NCBI RefSeq assembly: GCF_036867135.1
Contig: NZ_JBAJIJ010000001.1
Location: forward strand, 62,001-126,000
From: Aeromicrobium sp. Sec7.5
GTDB lineage: Bacteria; Actinomycetota; Actinomycetes; Propionibacteriales; Nocardioidaceae
Length of the DNA stretch: 64,000 nucleotides
Direction: 5' to 3'
In this document: in pieces, positions 32,310 to 42,419 of the stretch
Position numbering within the stretch: the first letter of the stretch is position 1
How the letters are laid out: every line of letters begins with the position of its first letter
Notes under the pieces: generated by a model
Seen by the model: the letters and a program-made list of their open reading frames with translations, nothing else
The model's database searches: none
Told to the model about the DNA's origin: nothing
Position numbers and translations under genes: made by a program

Positions 32310-33110
32310 GTGGGTCGCGACGGCACGCTGCGCCTGTGGCTGCGGCCCCCCATGTGGGGGCTGCACGTCCTGGCCGTCGTCGCCGCGACAATCTGCTTCA
32401 TCGGTGGCACCTGGCAGCTCGGCACGTACGACCAGCGCCAGGAGAACGAGCGCGCCGACCGCCAGGAGGTGCCCACGGTCCCCCTGGCCGAGGTCTGGTC
32501 GCCCACCGACCCGTTCCTCGACACCATGAACCACCGTCCCGTCACGGTGGAGGGCACCTTCGGCCCGGCCGAGGAACAGCACTGGGTCTCGGGCCGCACC
32601 CAAGGTGGCACCGACGGCTACTGGCTGCTGACGCCCCTGGAGCTGGCCGACGACCCGGGCACCGCGATGCTCGTGGTCCGAGGATTCAGTCCTGACGCCG
32701 GCACGTTGCCGGCCCCGCCCGAGGGCGATCAGGAGCTGCGCGTCGTCCTGGAGCCGGGCGAGCCCGTCGACCCGAACGACGCCACCGCCGGCGACGAGTC
32801 GGAGGTCATCGCCTCGATCCGCGTGCCCGCGCTCGTCAACGAGCTGTCGTACGCGTTGTTCCCCGGATTCGGCATCAGCACCACGACCGACGTCGGCGCC
32901 GGGCTGCAGCTCGCCGAGGTCCCGGAGCCCGAGGTCTCCTGGACGGTCGGGATGCGCAATCTCGCGTACTCGCTGCAGTGGTGGGTCTTCGGGGTGTTCG
33001 CGCTGTTCATGTGGTGGCGCATGGGTCTGGACCTGGTCGCCACCGAGCGCGCCCGCCGGGAGGCTCCGGAGCCGGAGCACTCGGAGCGTGTCGCTAGCCT
33101 GACGCCGTGA
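32310..33110 (+). CDS. SURF1-family cytochrome oxidase assembly protein
   Basis: 266 aa with an N-terminal helix (about 18-36, GLHVLAVVAATICFIGGTWQLG), a periplasmic SURF1 domain (NHRPVTVEGTF, GGTDGYWLLTPL, LVVRGFSP) and a C-terminal helix (about 215-240, YSLQWWVFGVFALFMWW). SURF1 proteins help insert heme a into cytochrome c oxidase. GTG 32310 lies 2 nt after the glyA stop. Confidence 0.85.
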   Translation: MGRDGTLRLWLRPPMWGLHVLAVVAATICFIGGTWQLGTYDQRQENERADRQEVPTVPLAEVWSPTDPFLDTMNHRPVTVEGTFGPAEEQHWVSGRTQGGTDGYWLLTPLELADDPGTAMLVVRGFSPDAGTLPAPPEGDQELRVVLEPGEPVDPNDATAGDESEVIASIRVPALVNELSYALFPGFGISTTTDVGAGLQLAEVPEPEVSWTVGMRNLAYSLQWWVFGVFALFMWWRMGLDLVATERARREAPEPEHSERVASLTP

Positions 33111-33481
33111 GCGACTCCTCCCCCGATCCGGCGGCGCAGCCCCCGGCGGACCAGACCCCCGGCGTCCTGCGTGCCTACCAGGTCGTCGCGACGGTGGTCG
33201 GGCTCAACCTGATCTTCGTCATCACGGCGGCCGTGGCGCAGCGCGCCACCGATCCCACGTCCTGGTGGAACCTCAACGAGGACCTGATCTTCACGATCGA
33301 CCAGGTCCACGGGCTCCTGTTCATGGGACTGCTCGTCCTCATCGCGATCATGGCCAGCCGCTTCCGCTGGCAGCCGAAGATGACGATCACCACGATGCTG
33401 CTCGCCACCATCCCGGTCGTCAGCTTCTGGGCCGAGCGCCGCACGACTCGCGTCGTGCAGGCGCAGGCCACGACTGCCTGA
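33107..33481 (+). CDS. DUF3817 membrane protein
   Basis: 124 aa, three predicted helices (about 25-45, 62-84, 93-112) with the DUF3817 features VHGLLFMGLL and RWQPKMTITTMLLATIPVVSFWAE. GTG 33107 overlaps the SURF1 stop (GTGA). Function unknown; location behind SURF1 suggests an envelope or respiration link. Confidence 0.85.
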   Translation: MSDSSPDPAAQPPADQTPGVLRAYQVVATVVGLNLIFVITAAVAQRATDPTSWWNLNEDLIFTIDQVHGLLFMGLLVLIAIMASRFRWQPKMTITTMLLATIPVVSFWAERRTTRVVQAQATTA

Positions 33482-33486
33482 AGCCA

Positions 33487-33562
33487 CCCGCTGGTTGAGG
33501 TGCGAACGTCACCACCCGTTGGTTGAGGTGCGAAGGCGCTCTGGCGCCTGAGCCTCGAAACC
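33487..33562 (+). repeat. REP-like element: truncated plus complete copy
   Basis: A truncated left half (33487-33508, CTGGTTGAGGTGCGAACG) is followed by a full copy (33515-33562) with inner hairpin AGGCGC-TCTG-GCGCCT and end GAGCCTCGAAACC. The duplicated left half resembles the tandem array at 59657. Confidence 0.8.
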
Positions 33563-33627
33563 GCCCGCCACCCGACCGCCCACGGTGGTATCGGACCAGC
33601 GGCCACGGACCAAGCGGCGTCGTGGAC

Positions 33628-33743
33628 GGGCGGTGAGTCAGCAACCTTTTGACACGCGGGTGAGGTTGCCACCTCACCGCTACTGACCCGGAGCGGTGAC
33701 CCAGCATCGTGACGCCGCCGTGAAGGGTTGGCTACTCACCGCC
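33628..33743. repeat. Second palindromic repeat cluster, four related 17-bp units
   Basis: Units related to GGCGGTGAGTCAGCAACC: forward 33629-33646, reverse 33664-33680, forward 33691-33706 (diverged), reverse 33726-33743. The outer pair forms an imperfect inverted repeat with arms extending to about 45 bp; an inner perfect hairpin is GGTGAGGT-TGCC-ACCTCACC. It lies between convergent genes and can act as a terminator. The rest of the 341-bp spacer (33482-33822) holds no gene. Confidence 0.6.
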
Positions 33744-33822
33744 AGCCGTCCCGCCGTGGTCCGTGTGCGCTTGCCAGCAACCACCGACGACGGTCAGGAG
33801 GTGGCGGTCAGCGACCGCTCCC

Positions 33823-34611
33823 TCAGCGACCGTGGAAGGTCGCCTTGCCGGGGCCCTCGGTGAGGAACGAGGCCATGCCGTCCTGCAGGTCCTGGGTGTC
33901 GAACAGGTCCGAGGCGATCGCGGTCGTGTGGGCGTTGGCCTCGGCCACCCCGCCGGACTCGAAGTGACGCAGGATCTGCTTCCCGGCGGCGAACGCCTTC
34001 GTGGGGCCCACGGCCAGCTGCTCGGCGAACCGCAGCACCTCGGCGTCGAAGTCGGCCTGCGTGCCGCCCTCGGTGTCGATGACGCGGTTGACGACGTTCC
34101 ACCGCTCCAGCGTCGCCGCCTCGTAGAGGTCGCCGGTGAAGACGAACTCCTTGGCGCGGGCCACTCCCGCGCGCGAGGCGAACCGCTGCGTGCCGCCCAT
34201 CGTGGGCGTCAGGCCGACGACCCGCTCGACGAGCCCGAACTTCGCCTTCGGCGTGGCCAGCAGGATGTCGCAGGCGAGCGCCACCTCGATGGCCCAGGTG
34301 AGTGTCAGGGCGTGGGCGGCGAAGACCGTCGGCACCTCGAGCGCAGCGAAGCGGTCGGGGAGCTCGATCATGCGGTCGTACAGCGCCTTGGTGTCGGCCT
34401 TGGTCTTGCGCGCGTAGAACTGGGCGACGTCGACGCCACCGGAGACCAGCTTGCCCTCGGCCCGCACCACGACCGCCCGGGGCAGGTCGGCCTCGATCGC
34501 GTCGAGCGCGACGTCGAACTCGTCGTGCAGGTCGAGCGAGTAGAGGTTGACGCCACCGTCGGTGAACGTCAGCACCGCCACGTCACCCTGCCGGGTGACC
34601 TCCACGCTCAT
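33823..34611 (-). CDS. Enoyl-CoA hydratase/isomerase family protein
   Basis: 262 aa crotonase fold. The oxyanion-hole regions are KLVSGGVDVAQF and the segment around LATPKAKFGLVERVVGLTPTMGG. The usual catalytic pair of true enoyl-CoA hydratases is not clearly conserved, so an isomerase or divergent activity is possible. ATG 34611 overlaps the stop of the short upstream ORF by ATGA. Confidence 0.82.
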   Translation of the reverse strand: MSVEVTRQGDVAVLTFTDGGVNLYSLDLHDEFDVALDAIEADLPRAVVVRAEGKLVSGGVDVAQFYARKTKADTKALYDRMIELPDRFAALEVPTVFAAHALTLTWAIEVALACDILLATPKAKFGLVERVVGLTPTMGGTQRFASRAGVARAKEFVFTGDLYEAATLERWNVVNRVIDTEGGTQADFDAEVLRFAEQLAVGPTKAFAAGKQILRHFESGGVAEANAHTTAIASDLFDTQDLQDGMASFLTEGPGKATFHGR

Positions 34612-34730
34612 GACGCAACCGCCGGGTCGTAGACGCCGCCGGAGTCGGCGGTGGCCAGGCGGAGAACAGCAGCGATGAGCGCGGCGCTGAGCAGGAGCAC
34701 CACGGCTCGGCACGGAAGGGATGACCTCAT
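34608..34730 (-). CDS. Predicted 40-aa membrane peptide coupled to the enoyl-CoA hydratase
   Basis: Read from ATG 34730-34728: MRSSLPCRAVVLLLSAALIA then AVLRLATADSGGVYDPAVAS and stop. One hydrophobic segment (about 8-23). Its TGA overlaps the hydratase ATG (ATGA), so translation looks coupled. TAGGTT (34742-34737) lies 6 nt upstream of the ATG, the leaderless promoter geometry seen for other genes here. It would be the first gene of this unit. No homologue is recognised. Confidence 0.55.
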   Translation of the reverse strand: MRSSLPCRAVVLLLSAALIAAVLRLATADSGGVYDPAVAS

Positions 34731-34823
34731 GGAGTCAACCTATCCGTCATCGGCCCGGCGACACGTCAGTGATTGGAGTGACGTGGGAGAATAGCGGCGT
34801 ACTTCCCCCCCGAAAGGACTCAC

Positions 34824-35348
34824 GTGCCCGCCCAGCTGATCGCGACCCTCCACACCAACCTTGGCGACGTCCCCGTCGAGCTCTTCGCGAACCACGCCCC
34901 GGCCACGGTCGAGAACTTCGTGGGTCTCGCCGAGGGCACCAAGGAGTGGGTCGATCCCAAGTCCGGCTCGGTCAGCACCGAGCCCTTCTACGACGGACTC
35001 GCCTTCCACCGCATCATCTCGGGATTCATGATCCAGGGCGGATGCCCGCTCGGCACCGGCACCGGTGGTCCGGGCTACACCTTCGGTGACGAGTTCCACC
35101 CGGAGAAGCAGTTCGACCGCCCGTACCTGCTCGCGATGGCGAACGCGGGGCCCGGCACCAACGGCTCGCAGTTCTTCATCACGGTCGGCGCGGCTCCGTG
35201 GCTGAACCGCAAGCACACGATCTTCGGCGAGGTCACCGATCCGGAGGCCCGCAAGATCGTCGACCAGATCGCCGCGGTCCGCACCGACGGCTTCGACCGT
35301 CCGCTCGAGGCCGTCGTGATCGACAAGGTCAGCATCACCCGCGCGTGA
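34824..35348 (+). CDS. ppiA: Peptidyl-prolyl cis-trans isomerase (cyclophilin)
   Basis: 174 aa cytoplasmic cyclophilin: FHRIISGFMIQGG, GPGTNGSQFFIT and the W of APWLNRKHTIFG are all present; no signal peptide. It speeds proline isomerisation in folding. GTG 34824 with GAAAGGA 6-7 nt upstream. The same cyclophilin-rhomboid-CrgA-DUF881 order occurs in mycobacteria (Rv0009-Rv0012). Confidence 0.95.
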   Translation: MPAQLIATLHTNLGDVPVELFANHAPATVENFVGLAEGTKEWVDPKSGSVSTEPFYDGLAFHRIISGFMIQGGCPLGTGTGGPGYTFGDEFHPEKQFDRPYLLAMANAGPGTNGSQFFITVGAAPWLNRKHTIFGEVTDPEARKIVDQIAAVRTDGFDRPLEAVVIDKVSITRA

Positions 35349-35360
35349 TCGAGATCGACC

Positions 35361-36215
35361 GTGAGCACTGAGTCGGTCTGCTACCGGCACTCCGGCAAGG
35401 ACGCCTACATCTCGTGCCAGCGTTGCGAGCGGCCGATCTGCCCGGAGTGCATGCGCGATGCCTCCGTCGGCTTCCAGTGCCCGGAGTGCATCACGAAGGG
35501 CGCCAAGTCGGTGCGCCAGCCGCGCACCGCCGCCGGCGGGGCCATCCCCCGCAGCGCGGGTGCGGCGACCTGGGTCCTGATCGGCATCAACGCAGCCGTG
35601 TTCGTCGTGTCGGTCCTGCTCCAGGAGCTCGGGCGCACGGGTCTGGACGTCTGGGGAGCGATCGTCGGGCACGCCGTGATCTACGACGGACAGCTCGTGG
35701 AGGGCGTCGCGGGTGGTGAGTACTGGCGACTCCTGACCTCGGCGTTCCTGCACGCCGGCGCGATGCACCTGCTGTTCAACATGTTCGGGCTCTACATCTT
35801 CGGCCAGTTCCTGGAGGAGCGGCTGGGCACGGCACGCTTCGTCGCCTTCTACCTGGCGTCCGCGGTGTTCTCCGGCGCCGTGGTGTTCCTGCTGACCGGG
35901 CCCAGCGTCCCCACGGTGGGCGCGTCCGGTGCGGTCTTCGCGATGTTCGGCCTCGCGCTCGTGCTGCTGCTGAAGTCCGGCGAGGACGTCCGCACCCTGG
36001 TGGTGCTGCTGGGCATCAACGCGTTGCTCAGCCTGCGTGACGGCATCAGCTGGCAGGGCCACCTGGGCGGCTTCGTGGCCGGTGTGCTGTTCGGCGTGGC
36101 CGTCATCGTGGCCCCGCGCGGGCGTGGCGCCCTGGCGCAGACGATCGGCGTCACGGTGCTGGTGGCGCTGACCGTGCTCATCACGGTCCTGCGGTCCCTC
36201 GCCCTGAACGGATAG
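35361..36215 (+). CDS. Rhomboid intramembrane serine protease
   Basis: 284 aa. An N-terminal B-box-like zinc motif (CYRH...CQRCERPICPECM..CPEC, residues 7-50) precedes six or seven helices. The catalytic Ser is in GASGAVFAMFG and the His in QGHLGGFVAG; HLLFNMFGLYIFG is the conserved helix. It cleaves transmembrane substrates. GTG 35361, 12 nt after the cyclophilin stop. Confidence 0.93.
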   Translation: MSTESVCYRHSGKDAYISCQRCERPICPECMRDASVGFQCPECITKGAKSVRQPRTAAGGAIPRSAGAATWVLIGINAAVFVVSVLLQELGRTGLDVWGAIVGHAVIYDGQLVEGVAGGEYWRLLTSAFLHAGAMHLLFNMFGLYIFGQFLEERLGTARFVAFYLASAVFSGAVVFLLTGPSVPTVGASGAVFAMFGLALVLLLKSGEDVRTLVVLLGINALLSLRDGISWQGHLGGFVAGVLFGVAVIVAPRGRGALAQTIGVTVLVALTVLITVLRSLALNG

Positions 36216-36402
36216 TTGTCCACAGGCTTGTCCCCACCCTGTGCAGAATTACACCCATGTAAGTCCCACACCGCAGGCGGATCGGTTCATGCAGCGCCAA
36301 CCACCCGCAGCAACCACGGGCCGAGGCGAAGCCGAGGCAGGCGCACGGGCGGAGCCCGTCATCGGCGAGGTACGAGCCGATGGAGCGGCGAAGCCGCGCG
36401 CC
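36216..36402. other. Spacer with DnaA box and hairpins
   Basis: 187 bp between convergent rhomboid and crgA genes. It opens with a perfect DnaA box TTGTCCACA (36216-36224), then TTGTCCCCA (36228-36236, one mismatch) 3 nt later. Further on are hairpins CGGGC-GGA-GCCCG, ATCGGC...GCCGAT and GCGGC-GAA-GCCGC that can end both genes. No ORF. Confidence 0.6.
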
Positions 36403-36849
36403 CTACTCCCACTTGGTCGCGAACCCGAAGGCCGCGACGATGAAGCCCATGCCGATCACGAGGTTCCAGTTGCCGAGGTCGGTGATGACCGGCAGCTCCA
36501 CCTCGGTGTTGGAGATCGTGTAGAACGTCACGATCCACACCAGGCCGAGCAGCGCGCTGCCGATCATGAGCTGGGGGGCGTAGCGCCAGCCGAGCGATGC
36601 TCCGGGCTCCGGCTCGGGAGCGGTGCTCGAGGCGACCAGGGACGCGGCGAGCAGGAGCACGCCGGCGATGGCCCAGTTCCAGTTGCCGAGGTCGGAGACG
36701 ACCGTGGGGATCTCGGGGCCGGGCAGGTTCGTGTCGAGCTTGTAGAACAACCACGCCACGAACCAGCCGAGGCCGAGAACCCCCAGGACGATCGCGGCAG
36801 GATGCCACCAGCCGCCACGGATGCGGGACTTCGACGGGGACTTGCTCAC
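36403..36849 (-). CDS. crgA: Cell-division protein CrgA, internally duplicated
   Basis: 148 aa with four helices, whereas CrgA of mycobacteria and Streptomyces is about 84-93 aa with two. Residues 18-74 and 93-145 are repeats of the same unit: helix, polar loop, then SDLGNWNWAIAGVLLLAASL (52-71) and TDLGNWNLVIGMGFIVAAFG (123-142). Only the second ends with the CrgA-like TKWE (compare MRWH). CrgA helps assemble the divisome through FtsZ, FtsI and PG enzymes. GTG 36849 has GAGG 6 nt upstream. The divergent -10 hexamers of crgA and the next gene overlap at 36909-36915. Confidence 0.88.
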   Translation of the reverse strand: MSKSPSKSRIRGGWWHPAAIVLGVLGLGWFVAWLFYKLDTNLPGPEIPTVVSDLGNWNWAIAGVLLLAASLVASSTAPEPEPGASLGWRYAPQLMIGSALLGLVWIVTFYTISNTEVELPVITDLGNWNLVIGMGFIVAAFGFATKWE

Positions 36850-36965
36850 GGGACACCTCGGTCTTGGTGGACGTTCGACGGGTGGCGGCCGGACTCCGGT
36901 GCCTCCGCTAGCGTAGTCATGACGGTGCACACCCTGCTGCAGGGGCACGCGAGGAAGGCGACATC

Positions 36966-37694
36966 ATGACCGGAGCGACGCGCTCACGTGCCTGGAGCGT
37001 CGGTGCCCTGTGCGTCAGCGTCGTGGCGGGGTACGCCTTCGTGTCGAGCGCGGTGACGTCCCGCGGGTCCGACCTGCGCCCGGCGGGCGGTGACATCGCG
37101 ACGTTGCTGCAGGACCGTGCGCGTGAGGTCGAGCTCAAGCGGTCCTCCGCGAGCACCCTCGAGGACGAGATCGCCGGACTCTCGGCGGCCGTCGGTGCCC
37201 CCGGTCTCGACGAGCTCCTCGATGCCGGCGATGTCGCCGCGGCCGACGCCGGTGTCGTCGAGGTGGCGGGCGCGGGCCTGCGCATCACGCTCACCGACGC
37301 CCCGCGCTCGGCCGACGACGCCGCCACCGATCCCAACCAGCTCGTGGTGCACCAGCAGGACATCCAGGGGTTCGTCAACGCGATGTGGACCGGCGGTGCC
37401 CGCGCCGTGACGCTGCAGGGCCAGCGGCTCGTCTCGACGTCCGGCATCAAGTGCGTCGGCAGCACCGTCGTGATCGACGGCGTGCCGTACTCGCCGCCCT
37501 ACGTGATCGAGGCGATCGGTATGTCGTCGCGCCTGCAGAACGCGCTCGACGAGTCGTCGCAGGTCGAGGTCTACCGCGAGTACGTCCGCAAGTTCAGCCT
37601 CGGCCTGCAGACCGAGGTCGACAGCACCATCACGGCCCCCGCCTACACCGGTCGGGTCGACCTGAGGCATGCCGAGGTGCCCGCGGAGGGCTGA
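36966..37694 (+). CDS. DUF881 protein, membrane-anchored
   Basis: 242 aa. N-terminal helix (about 10-28), a coiled-coil-like stretch (about 45-75), and the DUF881 domain with DPNQLVVHQQDIQGFVNAMW and GGARAVTLQGQRL. Position next to crgA is as in mycobacteria (Rv0012), suggesting a division or wall role; biochemical function unknown. GAGGAAGG lies 6-8 nt before ATG 36966. trpG/pabA, which follows in mycobacteria, is absent. Confidence 0.9.
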   Translation: MTGATRSRAWSVGALCVSVVAGYAFVSSAVTSRGSDLRPAGGDIATLLQDRAREVELKRSSASTLEDEIAGLSAAVGAPGLDELLDAGDVAAADAGVVEVAGAGLRITLTDAPRSADDAATDPNQLVVHQQDIQGFVNAMWTGGARAVTLQGQRLVSTSGIKCVGSTVVIDGVPYSPPYVIEAIGMSSRLQNALDESSQVEVYREYVRKFSLGLQTEVDSTITAPAYTGRVDLRHAEVPAEG

Positions 37695-37720
37695 CGGCTC
37701 GCGCCGCCAGCCCTCGCGGA

Positions 37721-39436
<1,716 letters not shown>

Positions 39437-39500
39437 GAGGACACTCTCCCAAAGTCGGGGGCGATCCCGGCTGAACCGGGGCAGGGAAGTCGTGGGTCGG

Positions 39501-40967
39501 TCATGAGGAGACGAGCGCCTCCATGACGGCCTTGGCGATGGGGCCGGCGAGACGACCGCCGGAGATGTCGTCGGTGGCGGTGGCCGACTCGACCACGACC
39601 GCGACCGCGACCTGCTGGTCGCCGGAGCCGGCGAAGGAGGCGAACCACGCGAGGTTGGGCAGGTCGCCACCGCGCTGTGCGGTTCCGGTCTTGCCGCCCA
39701 CGGTCTGGCCGGGGATGCGGGCGGAGCTGGCCGTGCCGCCCTCGACGGTGCTGATCATCATCTGCTGCATCATCGCGGCATGCTCGGTGGACAGCGCCCT
39801 GCTGTACTCCTCGGCATCGGCCTCGTCGAGCACGCGCAGGCTCGGATCGCGCACCGTGTCGACGAGGTACGGCTTCATGACGACGCCGTCGTTGGCGATG
39901 CCCGCGGCGACCATGGCCATCTGGAGGGGCGTCGCGGCCACCTCGAACTGACCGATGCCCGACTGGGCCAGCTGCGGCAGCTCCAGCTCGCTGCCGTCGG
40001 TCGCGAAGCGGCTGGCGTTGGAGGCGAGGCCCTCGATGAGCTTGTCGCCGAAGCCGAACTTGGCGGCCTGCTCCTCGAGCGCGCCCTGGCCGACCTGGGT
40101 CGCCAGGGAGCCGAACGAGACGTTGCAGGAGACGTTGAGGGCCTGCTCGAGCGTGATCTGGTCGCCACCGCAGTTGCCGCCACCGGAGTTCGGCAGCGTG
40201 TAGGTGATCCCGGGGAAGCTGAGCTCGGTACCACCCTGGACGACCGAGGCGGGATTGAGGTTGAGCTGGTCCAGCGCCGCGGCGGCGGTCACGAGCTTGA
40301 AGGTGGAGCCGGGCGGCAGGATCTCCTGCGTGGAGCGGTTGAGCAGCGGCTTGGCAGGGTCACCGTTGAGCGCGGTCCACGCCTCCGACACGGCCCCGAA
40401 GTCGTGCGAGGCGAGCGCGTTCGGGTCGTACGAGGGCTGCGACACCATCGTGAGGATCGCGCCGGTCTGGGGGTCGAGCGCCACGACGGAGCCCTTGGTG
40501 CCGGCGGGGAGCGCCGCGAGGGCCGCGGCGGCCGTGGTCTGGGCGTTCGAGTCGATCGTGAGCTCGACGCTGCCGCCCTTGGGCTGCTTGTTCGCCACGA
40601 GGTCGACGACCCGGTTGACGAACAAACGGTCGTCACTGCCGGACAGGATCGGGTTCTCGGTGTTCTCGACCGCCGAGCGACCGTAGGTGTAGGAGAAGTA
40701 GCCGGTCAGGTGGGCGTACAGCCCGGCCCCGGGGTACGTGCGCAGGAACTCGAACTGGTCGTCGGACGGGACGCTCTCGGCGACGGGCTCGCCGTCGACC
40801 AGGATCGCTCCACGCTCGCGTGAGTACTCGTCGTCGATGACGCGCTTGTTGTTCGCCTCGCTGTTGAGGTTGTCGGCGTCGACGTACTGGACGTACGTGG
40901 CGTTGCCCATCAGTGCCAGGAACAGCACGAGGCAGGCCACCGACAACCGTCGGATGGGGGTGTTCAC
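39501..40967 (-). CDS. pbpA: Class B penicillin-binding protein PbpA
   Basis: 488 aa. N-terminal membrane anchor (about 8-28), dimerisation domain, transpeptidase with SxxK PPGSTFKLV, SCN and KTGTAQ. It crosslinks peptidoglycan with its SEDS partner RodA encoded just upstream. GTG 40967 overlaps the rodA stop (GTGA). Confidence 0.96.
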   Translation of the reverse strand: MNTPIRRLSVACLVLFLALMGNATYVQYVDADNLNSEANNKRVIDDEYSRERGAILVDGEPVAESVPSDDQFEFLRTYPGAGLYAHLTGYFSYTYGRSAVENTENPILSGSDDRLFVNRVVDLVANKQPKGGSVELTIDSNAQTTAAAALAALPAGTKGSVVALDPQTGAILTMVSQPSYDPNALASHDFGAVSEAWTALNGDPAKPLLNRSTQEILPPGSTFKLVTAAAALDQLNLNPASVVQGGTELSFPGITYTLPNSGGGNCGGDQITLEQALNVSCNVSFGSLATQVGQGALEEQAAKFGFGDKLIEGLASNASRFATDGSELELPQLAQSGIGQFEVAATPLQMAMVAAGIANDGVVMKPYLVDTVRDPSLRVLDEADAEEYSRALSTEHAAMMQQMMISTVEGGTASSARIPGQTVGGKTGTAQRGGDLPNLAWFASFAGSGDQQVAVAVVVESATATDDISGGRLAGPIAKAVMEALVSS

Positions 40968-42334
40968 AGCTTCACCACCTGGGTCGCCTCGTCCTCGGTG
41001 ACCGCCTCGACCGGCGGCGCCGGTCGTCGGGTCTGGTCGCTGATGCGCAGCAGGATCGCGATGATCGCCCAGTTCATGACGATCGACGAGCCGCCTTGGG
41101 ACAGGAAGGGTGTCGTGAGTCCGGTCAGCGGGATCAGGTGCGTGACACCACCCACGACGACGAAGACCTGGATGGCCATCGAGATCGCGAGCCCGGCGGC
41201 CAGGAGCTTGCCGAAGGCGTCACGGCAGGTGAGCGCGATGCGCAGGCCGCGTTCGACGATGAGTCCGTAGATGACCAGGATCGCCATGAGGCCCGTGAGG
41301 CCCAGCTCCTCGCCGAGCGAGGTGGCGATGAAGTCCGAGTAGCCGATCGGCGTGAGCTCCGGGCTGCCCTGGCCCCAGCCGCGACCCAGCAGTCCGCCGT
41401 GGGCCAGGCCGTACAGCGCGTTGATGATCTGACCGTTCTGGTCAGGATCGCCGAAGGGGTCCTGCCACGCCTCGAAGCGTCGCTGGACGTGGCTGAACTG
41501 CAGGTACCCGAACCACGTGCCGAGTCCGAAGAGCGCACCGCCGACGACGATCCAGCCGGCGCGCTCGGTGGCGATGAAGAGCAGCACGACGAACAGGCCG
41601 AAGAACAGCAGCGACGACCCCAGGTCGCGCTGCAGCACGAGGATGCCGATGCTGACGAGCCAGCCGATCATGATCGGTCCCAGGTCGCGGGCGCGAGGCA
41701 GGTCGACGCCCAGCACGCGGCGCCCGGCGAGCGCCAGCGCCTCACGCTTCTCGGCGAGGTAGCCGGCGAAGAAGATCGCCAGGCAGATCTTGGCGGCCTC
41801 GCCCGGCTGGAAGCTGAAGGGGCCCAGGTTGATCCAGATGCGTGCGCCGCGGATGTTCTGTCCGATGCCCGGCAGCAGCGGCAGGACCAGCAGGATCACG
41901 GCCGCGAGCCCGAACGAGTAGGTCAGGGTCTGCAGGCGCCGGTGGTCGCGGACGACCACCAGGACCACGGCGAACGCCACGACGCCGAGGCCGGTCCAGA
42001 TCAGCTGGCTCGGAGCGAGCGCCGTCCAGTTGTCGCGACGTTCCGACAGGCCGAGGTCGATGCGGTAGATCATGGCCAGCCCGAGCCCGTTCAGGCACAG
42101 GACGAGCGGCAGCAGCACGGGGTCGGCGTACGGGGCGAAGCGTCGGATGAGCACGTTCGCGGCGATCGCGACGACGACCAGCGTGACGGCCAGGCCCACG
42201 GCACCCGCAGGGACGCGTCCCTCCGCGCCCAGTCCGACGGCGCAGTAGGCGAAGACTCCGAGGCTCACGGCCATGACGGTCAGGACGAGCTCGGCGCCCC
42301 GCCGCTTGCGGGGGACCCAGGTGGTCTCGGTCAT
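40964..42334 (-). CDS. rodA: RodA/FtsW-family SEDS glycosyltransferase
   Basis: 456 aa, about 12 helices, with ILQRDLGSSLLFFGLFVVLL, WGQGSPELTPIGYSDFIATS and LPLTGLTTPFLSQGGSS-like IPLTGLTTPFLSQGGSS, the SEDS hallmarks. It polymerises glycan strands with PbpA. ATG 42334 with GGAGG 7 nt upstream; an in-frame extension upstream lacks support. Confidence 0.95.
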   Translation of the reverse strand: MTETTWVPRKRRGAELVLTVMAVSLGVFAYCAVGLGAEGRVPAGAVGLAVTLVVVAIAANVLIRRFAPYADPVLLPLVLCLNGLGLAMIYRIDLGLSERRDNWTALAPSQLIWTGLGVVAFAVVLVVVRDHRRLQTLTYSFGLAAVILLVLPLLPGIGQNIRGARIWINLGPFSFQPGEAAKICLAIFFAGYLAEKREALALAGRRVLGVDLPRARDLGPIMIGWLVSIGILVLQRDLGSSLLFFGLFVVLLFIATERAGWIVVGGALFGLGTWFGYLQFSHVQRRFEAWQDPFGDPDQNGQIINALYGLAHGGLLGRGWGQGSPELTPIGYSDFIATSLGEELGLTGLMAILVIYGLIVERGLRIALTCRDAFGKLLAAGLAISMAIQVFVVVGGVTHLIPLTGLTTPFLSQGGSSIVMNWAIIAILLRISDQTRRPAPPVEAVTEDEATQVVKL

Positions 42335-42419
42335 GCCGCCACCTCCGAGCCGGGGCAACGGTGGGTCGGCGTGGGCATGGCACGGTTCATGGTGCGCTCG
42401 CTGCGCTCACTGAGGGTGC

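Noticed and set aside
36241..36969. Open frame through the DnaA-box spacer and antisense to crgA
   Set aside because: Low-complexity shadow of crgA; the spacer part has no start with a ribosome site.
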